Assembly (NCBI RefSeq): GCF_001281385.1
Contig: NZ_CP006911.1
Span: 186,001-250,000, forward strand
Direction: 5' to 3'
Source of the DNA: Candidatus Pseudothioglobus singularis PS1
Lineage (GTDB): Bacteria > Pseudomonadota > Gammaproteobacteria > PS1 > Pseudothioglobaceae
DNA: 64,000 nt
In this document: positions 25,599 through 34,547 of the stretch, one piece after another
Position numbering within the stretch: the stretch's first letter is position 1
Layout of the letters: every line of letters starts with the position of its first letter
Notes under the pieces: generated by a model
What the model saw: the letters and a program-made list of their open reading frames with translations, nothing else
Database searches by the model: none
What the model was told of the DNA's origin: nothing
Position numbers and translations under genes: made by a program

Positions 25599-26589
25599 AT
25601 CCAAACCGCTCAATATGCACTACTCAGAAAAACGATACTATGATGCGCTAGTGGTAGGGCGAGCTGGGCTTGATCTTTATCCTCAGCCTGCAGGAAGCAA
25701 GACTCGAGATGCAGAATACTTTGCAAGTGATGTAGGTGGGTCTGGAGCAAATATAGCTATTGCTATGAGGCGTGTAGGAGGGAAAGTGGGACTTATTTCA
25801 GCGATATCTGATGATCCTGTTGGAGAGTTTGTTAGAAAGAGGCTTGATTTGGAAGGTGTCGAACTTCAGTTTATGCAAACTACCTTTGGGGATGAGCGAA
25901 CTAGTTTGGCAATTGCTGAAGTGCGTCAAGAGGACTGCGAAGTAGTAATATATCGTAATAACCCTGCAGACCTCAGAGTCGTCTTTGATGACAATATATC
26001 ACTTGCCATTGATCAGAGCAGTAATCTAGTTGTAACTGGTACGAGCTTGATTGAGGCTGATTCACGAAAACAAACTTTAAAAATGATGGCGCATGCGTAT
26101 AAAAATAAATGCAAAGTTTGGTTAGATTTAGATTATCGAAAATGGAATTGGCCAGATCAAGAAACGACGCGTTTGGTTTATCAAGAGGCTGCACTGCTTG
26201 CAAATGTATTGGTTGGCAATGAAGAAGAATTTAAAATTCTTCAAGAAGATATTAATTTACAAATCAGCCAGAGTGGCTCAAAAAATCAACTCATGATTCT
26301 TAAACGAGGCAAGGATGGCTGCAGTCTTTTTTTTGGTGAAGATCGACTTGATACAGGAATTTATAGCTTACCAGCTCTTAAACCCTATGGTTCAGGTGAT
26401 GCCTTTCTGGGCAATGTCATAATGAATTATATGTCTTCTGAGGACTGGCAATTGGCAATAGAAGCTGGAAGTGCTGCTGCAGCTTTAGTAGTGTCAAAAC
26501 AAGGATGCTCAAGTGCAATGCCAAAAATAGAAGAAATTGAACTATTACAAAAAAACACAACCATTAAACCAAAAACAATTTGGAGTTAA
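25591..26589 (+). CDS. Second PfkB-family kinase (stand-alone IolC-like)
   Basis: About 332 aa from the ATG at 25591; a TTG codon just before it is less likely as a start. Typical PfkB features are present: GGSGANIAIAMRRVGG near 49-64 and a C-terminal GSGDAFLGN with the catalytic Asp. It resembles the kinase half of the IolC fusion encoded at 18591 but has no DUF2090 domain. It lies directly before a second IolB-like gene and an IolJ-type aldolase, so these three genes form a self-contained lower module. It may phosphorylate 5-dehydro-2-deoxygluconate or a related deoxy sugar acid. Confidence 0.82.
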   Translation: MSKSKPLNMHYSEKRYYDALVVGRAGLDLYPQPAGSKTRDAEYFASDVGGSGANIAIAMRRVGGKVGLISAISDDPVGEFVRKRLDLEGVELQFMQTTFGDERTSLAIAEVRQEDCEVVIYRNNPADLRVVFDDNISLAIDQSSNLVVTGTSLIEADSRKQTLKMMAHAYKNKCKVWLDLDYRKWNWPDQETTRLVYQEAALLANVLVGNEEEFKILQEDINLQISQSGSKNQLMILKRGKDGCSLFFGEDRLDTGIYSLPALKPYGSGDAFLGNVIMNYMSSEDWQLAIEAGSAAAALVVSKQGCSSAMPKIEEIELLQKNTTIKPKTIWS

Positions 26590-26591
26590 AT

Positions 26592-27431
26592 ATGCATATC
26601 CCCCATCATAACAACAACAACAAGGCAATCGTAGACTGCAATAATGAAATAGTGCCTCTATGCTATTTCAATATTGTAAAGCTGAGTGTTGGAGAATCTT
26701 TCACTTATCAGCTCTCTGATTATGAGACGTGTATTGTTCCTGCAACAGGAAGTGTTGATGTACAAGTTCAAGGTCAAACTTTTAAAGCAGTTGGAAAACG
26801 AAACCATATTTGGGAAGCTGACCCTGAAGGTGTCTATGTTCCAGTCGGTTGTGAAGCTAAATTAGTCTGCATCAGTGATGAGGTTGAAGTTTTTATTTCA
26901 GGCGCTAAGCATGATCAAACTCATGATGCTTTTGTCATTAGGCAAAAAGATATTGACAAAGTTCAGTATGGATCTGATGACACTAAAACCCATCGTAAAA
27001 TCAAACATATATTAGGAAAAGATCCAGCTGGAAAGGTTGGAAAGTTATTAGTAAGTGAATTATTCACTGTTGGAGAAGGAGGCTGGTCTGGCTTTCCACC
27101 TCATAAACATGAGACAGATATGCTGCCAGATGAGAGTCGGCATAATGAAGTTTATAACTTTAGATTTAATCCTTCAAATGGTTTTGGTGCTCAATTTTTA
27201 ACGCCTGATGGAGAGGATTTTGGGCCTATCTATCACGTACGAGACGGGTCTACATTTTTCTTTGACAAGGGTTATCATCCCTGCGTTGCGGCACCTGGCT
27301 TTGAAATGTATTACTTTACTATTCTAGCTGGTGAGACTCAAAGGCCGTTACATATGAACTATCAAAAAGAATATGCTTATCAGCTTGAAACCATTCCTGG
27401 CATGCAAGACATGCTTAATAAATTTAAATAA
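26592..27431 (+). CDS. Second IolB-like isomerase
   Basis: About 279 aa from the ATG at 26592, selected because GGAG at 26582-26585 is at good distance. Two-cupin architecture as in IolB, with FPPHKHETDMLPDESRHNEVYNF holding the metal-binding His-Lys-His and Glu residues and FFDKGYHPCVAAPGFEMYYF supplying the last His. It is clearly diverged from the first IolB (17794), and the two share mainly the cupin motifs. Its coupling to the second kinase and the aldolase suggests a parallel route for a 5-deoxyuronate or similar compound, or isoenzymes with different affinity. Confidence 0.82.
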   Translation: MHIPHHNNNNKAIVDCNNEIVPLCYFNIVKLSVGESFTYQLSDYETCIVPATGSVDVQVQGQTFKAVGKRNHIWEADPEGVYVPVGCEAKLVCISDEVEVFISGAKHDQTHDAFVIRQKDIDKVQYGSDDTKTHRKIKHILGKDPAGKVGKLLVSELFTVGEGGWSGFPPHKHETDMLPDESRHNEVYNFRFNPSNGFGAQFLTPDGEDFGPIYHVRDGSTFFFDKGYHPCVAAPGFEMYYFTILAGETQRPLHMNYQKEYAYQLETIPGMQDMLNKFK

Positions 27432-28261
27432 TGATTTCAAATCTTAAAGATATTCTTTTACCAGCCAGTAACCAAGGTTACGCAGTCGCATGCTTTAATG
27501 TTTTTGGCTTTGAGGACTCAAAGGCAGTTGTAGATGCTGCTGAAGCTAGAAATGCATCTGTCATTCTTTCAATCAATCTTGATATGCGTCAGTTTATGTC
27601 TATGGAGCAAATTATTGGAATGCTAAGACCTATGGCTGAGAGCTCAAAAGCGCCCGTTTGTATTCACCTTGATCATACGTATGAAGTTGAGGTGGTGAAG
27701 CAAGCAATAGATGCCGGGTTTACCTCAGTAATGTTTGATGGCTCTCAATTACCAATTGCTGAAAATATCGCTCATATACGTGATGTGGTTTCTTATGCCT
27801 ATCCAAAAGGTGTATCGGTTGAGGCTGAGGTAGGTTCTGTTCCATATGCATCAGGAAGAGATCATATCAAGTCAGCATTAACTGAGGTTTCAGATGCTTT
27901 AGCTATGGAACAACAGGGCAGTCCTGATGCACTGGCAATTTCAATTGGCAATGTCCATCGCCTAGAGAGCGGATCTGTAGAAATTGATATGAAGCGTTTT
28001 AATGAACTTGAAAAGGTACTAAGCATTCCCTTAGTTATTCATGGAACAAGTGGTTTAGATGATAAAGATATTAAAATATTATCAAAGCGTCACGTCACTA
28101 AATTTAATGTTGGAACAGTTTTGAGAAAAAGTTTTGGAAGTTCATTAAGAGCTACACTGAACTCTAATCCGGAGCTATTTGATAGAATCACAATCATGCA
28201 ACAAGTGATTCCCGATTTAAAAGATACAGCAACAAAGGTTATTGATCTGCTTGGCCAATAA
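27431..28261 (+). CDS. iolJ: Class II aldolase, 6-phospho-5-dehydro-2-deoxygluconate aldolase type
   Basis: 276 aa zinc-dependent class II fructose-bisphosphate aldolase family protein. CIHLDHTYEVEVVKQAID near 76-93 provides the Zn-binding and catalytic residues, FDGSQLP follows, and IHGTSGLDD and KFNVGT bind the phosphate. In an iol cluster this protein usually is IolJ, which cleaves the phosphorylated acid to dihydroxyacetone phosphate and malonate semialdehyde. It starts on the last base of the IolB-like stop and ends the operon. A generic FBP aldolase role cannot be excluded. Confidence 0.85.
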   Translation: MISNLKDILLPASNQGYAVACFNVFGFEDSKAVVDAAEARNASVILSINLDMRQFMSMEQIIGMLRPMAESSKAPVCIHLDHTYEVEVVKQAIDAGFTSVMFDGSQLPIAENIAHIRDVVSYAYPKGVSVEAEVGSVPYASGRDHIKSALTEVSDALAMEQQGSPDALAISIGNVHRLESGSVEIDMKRFNELEKVLSIPLVIHGTSGLDDKDIKILSKRHVTKFNVGTVLRKSFGSSLRATLNSNPELFDRITIMQQVIPDLKDTATKVIDLLGQ

Positions 28262-28280
28262 AACCAGGATTAATCATCTC

Positions 28281-29327
28281 CTACTTAGACATTGCTTTTG
28301 AAAGACTTCTAATGACTTCTTCTGTCTCTTGCCAATCAATGCATCCATCAGTGACTGATACGCCATATTGCATGTCATCTTTATTATCTAATATTTTTTG
28401 TTTGCCCGAGAATAAGTTGCTTTCAAGCATTACACCAAAAATTGATTTATTACCTAAAAGTATTTGACTTTTAATGTCTTCAATAACTCTACCTTGATTT
28501 CTATAGTCTTGATTTGAGTTATCATGAGAGCAGTCAATCATGATTCTTTCAGCTAAACCGTTTTCTTTGAGAAGTTTTTCACAATTTTTGACAGCTTCTC
28601 CATCATAATTAGGCTTGGCTCCGCCTCTAAGGATTATATGAGAAGACTTATTTCCTTTAGCTTTAAATGTTGATATCTGGCCTTGATCATTAATCCCTAG
28701 AAAACTTTGTTTTGAAGAGCAGGCTTTAATGGCATTAATAGCCATAGTTAAATTTCCATCGGTACCATTTTTAAAACCAACTGGCATCGAGAGTCCACTT
28801 GACATTTCTCGATGCGTTTGTGATTCAGTTGTTCTTGCCCCAATCGCACACCATGAAATCAAGTCAGCTAAGTACTGAGGTGTGATCGGGTTAAGTGCCT
28901 CAGTCCCAGTGGGAATATTTTTTTCTGCAAGCCATGCTAAAAGCTCACGCCCCTGGCGAAGACCCTTTTCTACATCTAGCGAGTTGTCCATATCTGGGTC
29001 ACTAATTAAGCCCTTCCAGCCAACAGTCGTTCTTGGCTTTTCAAAATAAACTCTCATAACGATGAAAATTGATTTTTCAACCTCTCTTTGAAGGGTCAGT
29101 AATTTTAGAGCATACTCTTTGGCAGCATTAATATCATGAATTGAACATGGCCCAACAATTACAATTAATCTGTCATCATTTCCTAAAAAAATGTCTTCAA
29201 CAGTATTTCGACTCGATAAAATGTTCTCTTTGCCTTGCTCGCTGACAGAGATTTGTTGTCTCAACTCAATCGGTGAGGTAATAACCGTTTCGGTTTCAAT
29301 ATTTTTATTGTGAATTTGATTAGTCAT
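28281..29327 (-). CDS. aroG: 3-deoxy-7-phosphoheptulonate synthase, class I (AroF/G/H type)
   Basis: 348 aa, the normal size. LIVIVGPCSIHD (about 54-65), MRVYFEKPRTTVGWKGL (about 91-107), the GARTTESQTHRE motif and IMIDCSHDNSNQD are diagnostic. It condenses phosphoenolpyruvate with erythrose 4-phosphate, committing carbon to aromatic amino acids. Which aromatic amino acid inhibits it cannot be read from the sequence. Convergent with the inositol operon and divergent from the lipoprotein gene, so it is transcribed alone. Confidence 0.93.
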   Translation of the reverse strand: MTNQIHNKNIETETVITSPIELRQQISVSEQGKENILSSRNTVEDIFLGNDDRLIVIVGPCSIHDINAAKEYALKLLTLQREVEKSIFIVMRVYFEKPRTTVGWKGLISDPDMDNSLDVEKGLRQGRELLAWLAEKNIPTGTEALNPITPQYLADLISWCAIGARTTESQTHREMSSGLSMPVGFKNGTDGNLTMAINAIKACSSKQSFLGINDQGQISTFKAKGNKSSHIILRGGAKPNYDGEAVKNCEKLLKENGLAERIMIDCSHDNSNQDYRNQGRVIEDIKSQILLGNKSIFGVMLESNLFSGKQKILDNKDDMQYGVSVTDGCIDWQETEEVIRSLSKAMSK

Positions 29328-29402
29328 GTAAGTCTATTTTATTACTGTGACCAGAGATTTAAACATAAATCTAAAGTTTGTTTTATAAAGTTTGTGCTAC
29401 CT

Positions 29403-30236
29403 ATGAAGTTATTAATTAAAAAATTGCTGTTATTTTCACTTATTTTTCTTGTTGGTTGTAGTTCAACGACTTTTGTGTATAACCGGATTGATTTTTTATT
29501 ACCTTGGTATCTTGAAAGTTATGTGGACCTTAACCGAGAGCAAAAACAAGATTTAAAGGAGTTATTAATTCCATTTTTTAAATGGCATAGGGAGGAAGAA
29601 TTACCAAGTTATGTAGCTATTATTGAGGACTTAGAGTTGACTCTTGATTCTTCATTGGCGTTTGAGAGTATCTCTGAAATAACTAATGATGTTGAAGAAT
29701 CTTGGTTCAGACTGGAAGATAGAATGCTTTTGTGGGCAATACCTATGACGAGAGATCTGTCTGAAAAACAAATAGATGGGTTTATTCAAACTATGGAAAC
29801 TAAAACCGAGCAGCGGGAAAATGAATACTTAAGTCGTAATTTGCTAACCTATCAGAATGATAACTATAAGCGTTTAAGAAAAAACTTAAGGCGCTTTATG
29901 GGGGGGCTCAATAAAGATCAGCTTGACCTGATTGCGACCGCAAGTAAAAAAATGATTAGAGTAGATAGCCAATGGATTGATAACCGAAAGGCTCTCATTG
30001 AAAAACTTAAGGTCATTCTTAAGAGAGGTGATGGCTGGGAACTGGCTCTTGAAAATATAACTCACAGGGACGATTTAGTAGCTCAGAATTATCGTAAAAC
30101 TTATGCGCACAACATTTCAGTAAACCAAAACCTTCTTATTGAAATATTAAATTCACGCACTGATAAACAAGATCTGAAACTACGCACGCAACTTTCAAGA
30201 TATAAAACTGATATTAATAATTTGATTAAGCAATAA
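29403..30236 (+). CDS. DUF6279-type lipoprotein
   Basis: 277 aa from the ATG at 29403. An upstream in-frame start would bury the signal sequence, while this one gives MKLLIKKLLLFSLIFLVGC, a standard lipoprotein signal with the lipobox Cys at residue 19. The mature part begins with FVYNRIDFLLPWYLESYVDLN and is rich in charged helices, as in DUF6279 proteins. Presumably anchored to the outer membrane from the periplasmic side. Function unknown. Convergent with the ABC-2 permease gene by a gap of 4 nt. Confidence 0.8.
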   Translation: MKLLIKKLLLFSLIFLVGCSSTTFVYNRIDFLLPWYLESYVDLNREQKQDLKELLIPFFKWHREEELPSYVAIIEDLELTLDSSLAFESISEITNDVEESWFRLEDRMLLWAIPMTRDLSEKQIDGFIQTMETKTEQRENEYLSRNLLTYQNDNYKRLRKNLRRFMGGLNKDQLDLIATASKKMIRVDSQWIDNRKALIEKLKVILKRGDGWELALENITHRDDLVAQNYRKTYAHNISVNQNLLIEILNSRTDKQDLKLRTQLSRYKTDINNLIKQ

Positions 30237-30240
30237 TAGA

Positions 30241-31362
30241 TTACCAGCGTCTTTTCATTCTCCCTCTAAAGATATCTGATCCCCAGTTAAGAAGAAGCCC
30301 AAGGAGGGCTGCGCCTGCAAGCCATAGATAAGGAAGGCTACCATTAGATTTGAATATTATTGCTCTATAAGCGCTTCCAATTGAATCAAAAGGAATCCAG
30401 GTCCCAATGAGCTCTAACCACTCTGGCGCTGCGCTCAAAGGAATCATAGTTCCACTCAGCACTGATTGATAAAAGACAATTGGAAGAATTAAAACCATCG
30501 CGGAAAGTCCGATAATAGTAAAAATTCCAAGGAAAAGCCAACTCAAACAGACACTAATCAGCCAAGGCGCTAGCCAAAGCATGATGAATGACCCCCATTG
30601 CAGAGTAGAAGTTGTCACAACGATTGCTAAAACCAAGCTGGAAGCTCCCATTGTCATTATTGGAATAACAGTTCTTACATAGGCTCTATTCAGAAGAGTC
30701 ATTTGATTAGTGGCAAGAAAAAGCAGAACGGATCCAACCATCGCAGTCAGCCAGGTCACAAAATTCATGACAAAGGGCGACGGCATAGAGGCAAGGCTTT
30801 GAGCTTTATACAAAGTTTCATTTTCAATCATGATCGGAATCTCAAGGCTGGACTGCTCATTTTTAATTTTTGATAAACGAAGGTTTGAAACAAAAGTAGA
30901 GAGTCCCATCTGGAACATTGATGGGAGCTGCTTCGCAATCTGAGTTTCAGAGACAGTTAAGTGTTCTGTACTGATAACTTTGACAGCTATGCTGCGATCA
31001 CTTAATGCTAGTTCTGAAAAATTTTCTGGAAAAATAATGACTGAAGAAATACTACCTTTAGACAGTGCTTCTTTCGCCTCATCCGCAGTCTTAAATAAAC
31101 CCACTCTGAAGGGTAATGATCTAGACAATGATTTTATTGCCTGAGTTGAAATTCGAGGAATCGTTATACTTGTATCTAGGTTTACTATCCCGAGTTTAAA
31201 GTTCGATGCAATTTTTTCGGGATCGTTCGGAGCTGTCAGATTGAATAAAGAAAAGATTAATGAGATAAGGATTGGGACAATAACCGCTGCCCTAAATAAT
31301 TTGCTACGACGAAAATCATTAAGTGAGGAGGGCATTAAACTGAACCAAAATAAATTAAACAA
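30241..31362 (-). CDS. ABC-2 type / YhgE-Pip-like membrane permease without visible ATPase partner
   Basis: 373 aa. One N-terminal membrane segment (about 20-42) is followed by an extracytoplasmic region of roughly 150 residues (FKLGIVNLDTSI onward, a fold seen in YhgE/Pip and ABC-2 permeases), then five to six membrane segments from about 205 to 360. Such proteins export drugs, lipids or polysaccharide with an ATPase partner, but none is encoded next to it here. Located 13 nt downstream of the GMC oxidoreductase on the same strand, so they may share a transcript. Function unknown. Confidence 0.7.
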   Translation of the reverse strand: MFNLFWFSLMPSSLNDFRRSKLFRAAVIVPILISLIFSLFNLTAPNDPEKIASNFKLGIVNLDTSITIPRISTQAIKSLSRSLPFRVGLFKTADEAKEALSKGSISSVIIFPENFSELALSDRSIAVKVISTEHLTVSETQIAKQLPSMFQMGLSTFVSNLRLSKIKNEQSSLEIPIMIENETLYKAQSLASMPSPFVMNFVTWLTAMVGSVLLFLATNQMTLLNRAYVRTVIPIMTMGASSLVLAIVVTTSTLQWGSFIMLWLAPWLISVCLSWLFLGIFTIIGLSAMVLILPIVFYQSVLSGTMIPLSAAPEWLELIGTWIPFDSIGSAYRAIIFKSNGSLPYLWLAGAALLGLLLNWGSDIFRGRMKRRW

Positions 31363-31375
31363 TACATAAACTCGC

Positions 31376-32995
31376 CTATTTAGTCAAACTGGAATGGTTG
31401 TCTTCAAGAATCATTTCAGCTGCTTTCTCTGCAATCATCATGGTTGGTGCGTTCGTATTGCCAGATACAAGTTCAGGCATGATTGAGGCATCAACAACTC
31501 TTAATCCAGAGACTCCATGAACCCTGAGACGATCATCAACTACACTTTCTTCATCATGTCCCATCTTACAGGTGCCGACAGGATGATAAATACTTTGACT
31601 ATGATTTTTAGCCACTTCTAATAACTCCTCATCCGATTCAAAGGAATAGCCGGGAACATATTCATCAAGAATATTATTTTTAATCGAATTAGCCTTCGCA
31701 ATTTTTCTTGCAACTTTAATAGAGTCAATTGCAATTTGTCTATCAGATTCTGTCGACAGATAGTTTGGAATGATTGTTGGGAGATCGTTTGGATTTGAAG
31801 ATTTAATTGAAACTTCTCCTCTACTTTCCGGCCTTAAGTTACAAATAGACATTGTAAATGCAGAAAATGGATGAACACCATCTCCAGGTTTATCAGCACT
31901 TAATGGCTGCATATGAAATTGTATATTAGGCCTTGAGCCGTCCAGGGAGGTATTGGTAAAGGCAAAGACTTGACTTGCGCTCAGTGTTAATGGACCCGTT
32001 CTAAAAAGCATATACTGAAGACCAATCAGCCCTTTCTTCCACCATGTGTTGAGTTCATCATTCAAGGTTCTTGTGTTAGTTTTATAAACCATCCTAACCT
32101 GGAGATGGTCCTGCAAGTTTTTTCCAACTGAAGGATTGTTATGAATTGTTTTGATACCCAGTTCACTTAAGTGTTTATCATCCCCGATTCCAGAAAGTTG
32201 TAATATTTGTGGTGAACTAATTGCTCCTGCAGACAGAATAACTTCTTTATTTGCATGAATTATCTGATTAGATTGTCCTTTATTTTGAGAACATTCAACA
32301 CCAATCGCCTTTGACCCTTCAAAAATTACTTTTCCCAGTTGTGTATTGGTAACAATGGTCAAATTTTTTCTAGATCTAATTTTTCTGTTTAAAAATGAAC
32401 GGTATGAGCTTCTTCTGAAGCCTTTATGTGTTGTTTGTTGAAAATAGCCAACCCCTTCTTGCTTCTCTCCATTGCAATCTGAGTTGAAAGGAATCCCTAC
32501 TTCTTCAGAGGCTTGGATAAAAAGGTCAGCTATTTCTCTTCGAAGTCGGAGATTAGAAACTTTAAGTTCTCCATCAATACCATGGAATTCATTTGCACCA
32601 TTTTCTTGACACTCAAACTTTTTAAAATAAGGAAGAACATCTTTATATGACCAGCCTTTATTTCCCAGCTTCTCCCAGTTATCATAGTCATGTCTATCGC
32701 CTCGGATATAGAGAAGTCCGTTAAGGGCACTGGAGCCTCCAAGTACTTTTCCTCTTGGCCAATCAATCCTTCTGTTATTTAAACCTTTGTCCTTTTCAAG
32801 CTTATACATCCAATCAAATTTGGGATTATTCATGGTTTTGAAATACCCAACTGGGACATGAAGCCAGATGTTATTGTCTCTTCGACCAGCCTCAATCAAT
32901 AGAACCTTGTTTTCTGGGTTTAGAGAGAGTCGGTTGGCGAGCAAGCATCCTGCTGAGCCTGCACCAATAACAATGTAATCGTATTCCTTAAGCAT
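31376..32995 (-). CDS. GMC-family FAD oxidoreductase (choline dehydrogenase-like)
   Basis: 539 aa, the usual size. The FAD-binding IVIGAGSAGCLLANRL is at 8-23, followed by WPRGKVLGGSSALNGLLYIRG (about 79-99, GMC signature 1), a second signature near GAISSPQILQLSGIG and the C-terminal YHPVGTCKMGHD catalytic His block with a final NTNAPTMMIAEK. Family members oxidise choline and many other alcohols to aldehydes. Homology to BetA is evident, but no betaine aldehyde dehydrogenase or BetI is adjacent. It is divergent from the DHPS TRAP transporter, so an alcohol substrate delivered by that system should be considered as well. Confidence 0.85.
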   Translation of the reverse strand: MLKEYDYIVIGAGSAGCLLANRLSLNPENKVLLIEAGRRDNNIWLHVPVGYFKTMNNPKFDWMYKLEKDKGLNNRRIDWPRGKVLGGSSALNGLLYIRGDRHDYDNWEKLGNKGWSYKDVLPYFKKFECQENGANEFHGIDGELKVSNLRLRREIADLFIQASEEVGIPFNSDCNGEKQEGVGYFQQTTHKGFRRSSYRSFLNRKIRSRKNLTIVTNTQLGKVIFEGSKAIGVECSQNKGQSNQIIHANKEVILSAGAISSPQILQLSGIGDDKHLSELGIKTIHNNPSVGKNLQDHLQVRMVYKTNTRTLNDELNTWWKKGLIGLQYMLFRTGPLTLSASQVFAFTNTSLDGSRPNIQFHMQPLSADKPGDGVHPFSAFTMSICNLRPESRGEVSIKSSNPNDLPTIIPNYLSTESDRQIAIDSIKVARKIAKANSIKNNILDEYVPGYSFESDEELLEVAKNHSQSIYHPVGTCKMGHDEESVVDDRLRVHGVSGLRVVDASIMPELVSGNTNAPTMMIAEKAAEMILEDNHSSLTK

Positions 32996-33149
32996 TTTTA
33001 TATGTGGTATTTATTATCACTACCTATTAAATGTAGTTTTATTTTTTTAATAAAGATTAGACTTACTGGACTTCAATTATAGGTAAAACTTTAAAGCATC
33101 TAGTTATGAATAAAAAAATAGATTGACTTACGTTTTTTTTATAAATAGA

Positions 33150-33179
33150 TTGAAACATATATATCAATTGATGTATACT
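33150..33179 (+). promoter_or_regulatory. Promoter/operator of the TRAP binding-protein gene
   Basis: TTGAAA (33150-33155), an 18-nt spacer and TATACT (33174-33179) form a plausible promoter. The spacer and -10 carry a nearly palindromic block (TATATATCAA then TTGATGTATA, one mismatched pair) typical of an operator. The 25-bp stretch 33155-33179 matches the one upstream of the sugar-binding-protein gene at 22 of 25 positions. GntR-family regulators bind palindromes of this kind, and one is encoded at 36534. Confidence 0.5.
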
Positions 33180-33246
33180 GGTTGTTAGCTAAATGCATAT
33201 TATATTGTGTGTTTAACTACTTATATATAAATTATTAGGAGATTTT

Positions 33247-34341
33247 ATGTTTAAAAGTAAAGTTGGTTTATTGGCCGCTGCTGTCGTTGCGTTTAGTTCA
33301 AGCGCTATGGCTGATGGTCATATCCATTTAAAAATACAATCTGTATTAAACTCTACTGGTAGTGAAGTTGGCTATGTTAGAGATTTTGCAGAAGATGTTG
33401 CTGCATTGACTGATGGCAGAGTAACGATGGAAGTCCTCCCTGGAGGTTCTGTTGTACCTAACTCTGACCTTATTGATGCTGTAGACGCTGGTCTAATTGA
33501 TGGCGGATTTGCATGGACTCACTACTGGTCTGGTAAGCACCCAGCAGCAATGCTGTTTGGCTCACCAATCGCTGGAGCTGGCCTTGGTATTGATAATATC
33601 GCATGGCTTTCTTGGTTCCACAGTGCGGGTGGTAAAGAGTTATACGATCAATTATGGGACGAGATGGACCTAAACGTTGTTGGTTTGATGCTTCAACCAG
33701 TTGGTCCTGAAGCGCTAGGTTGGTTTAAAGAGCCAATCAATAGTATGGATGACTTCCGTAAGCTAAGATTCCGTGCACCTCCAGGAATCCCAGGTCAAAC
33801 ATATAAAGATATTGGTGTTGCAGCTGTAGCTATGGGTGGTGGTGATATTCTTCCAGCACTTGAGAAAGGCGTAATTGACGCAGCAGAATGGTGCTGCCCA
33901 GAGCCGGACAGAGACTTTGGTTTCCAGAAAGTTCTTAAGTACTATTACCTACAAGGACTTCACCAGAACGTTGTGAATGCTGATATGTATATCAACGGTG
34001 ACAGATGGAATGAAATTTCTCCACGTGACCAAAGAGCGATCCATGTTGCTGCAAGAGCTGCAAGACTTGACTCTATGTCAAATCGTATCTATGCAAACGG
34101 TATTGCAATGGCAGACTTGCTAGAGCAAGGCGTTCAGCTAATGGATACGCCTGATGACTACTTCGTAGAGTTTATGGCTGCTGCGAATGCAACACTTCAA
34201 AAGAACGCTGATGAAAATGCATTCTTTGCTGAAGTATGGGCATCACAGAGAGATTTCGCTGAAAAAGCGGTACCTTTCTGGTCAGGAGCTCAGTCTTCTA
34301 ACGCTAAGTTAGGTTTAGCTTTTGCGAAAACTTTACAGTAA
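33247..34341 (+). CDS. dctP: TRAP transporter solute-binding protein (DctP family), probably for a sulfonate
   Basis: 364 aa. The signal peptide (MFKSKVGLLAAAVVAFSSSA) ends near residue 22 before DGHIHL. The mature protein is a TRAP binding protein with LRFRAPPGIPGQTY near 177-190, whose Arg contacts the ligand's anionic group, and a Trp/Cys-rich AAEWCCPEPDRDFGFQKVL near 217. It binds an organic acid in the periplasm and hands it to the DctQ/DctM permease. Opposite the suyAB-hpsN operon, so 2,3-dihydroxypropane-1-sulfonate is the inferred ligand (HpsK-type role), though a keto acid is not excluded. AGGAG precedes the ATG. Confidence 0.88.
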   Translation: MFKSKVGLLAAAVVAFSSSAMADGHIHLKIQSVLNSTGSEVGYVRDFAEDVAALTDGRVTMEVLPGGSVVPNSDLIDAVDAGLIDGGFAWTHYWSGKHPAAMLFGSPIAGAGLGIDNIAWLSWFHSAGGKELYDQLWDEMDLNVVGLMLQPVGPEALGWFKEPINSMDDFRKLRFRAPPGIPGQTYKDIGVAAVAMGGGDILPALEKGVIDAAEWCCPEPDRDFGFQKVLKYYYLQGLHQNVVNADMYINGDRWNEISPRDQRAIHVAARAARLDSMSNRIYANGIAMADLLEQGVQLMDTPDDYFVEFMAAANATLQKNADENAFFAEVWASQRDFAEKAVPFWSGAQSSNAKLGLAFAKTLQ

Positions 34342-34368
34342 AGATTTTTCGTAAAACTTAAAAACTAA

Positions 34369-34404
34369 GTTGCCAATAGTGAAAACTGTTGGCAACTTTT
34401 TTTT
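34369..34404 (+). terminator. Intrinsic terminator after the TRAP binding-protein gene
   Basis: GTTGCCAATAG (34369-34379) pairs with CTGTTGGCAAC (34386-34396), allowing one G-T wobble, around a 6-nt loop and directly followed by eight T residues. Read-through would supply lower amounts of the two permease subunits. Confidence 0.88.
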
Positions 34405-34417
34405 ATCTAAATATGTT

Positions 34418-34458
34418 TTTTCTAACTTCAGGTTCTCCTTTATCCTGAAGTTAGAAAA
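34418..34458. repeat. Perfect 15-bp inverted repeat between dctP and dctQ
   Basis: Left arm 34418-34432 and right arm 34444-34458 are exact reverse complements over 15 bp (core CTAACTTCAGG and CCTGAAGTTAG) with an 11-nt loop. No T-run follows, so it is not a standard second terminator in the forward direction; on the minus strand it is followed by only a short T-stretch. It may stabilise the dctP transcript 3' end or bind a protein. Purpose unknown. Confidence 0.75.
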
Positions 34459-34547
34459 GCCATATTAATAGAAGGGTTTTATTTAATGAATCCTAAAATT
34501 TGTTACAATAGCTGTAGTGTTTTTTAGTTTTATAATTAGGTGCATTT

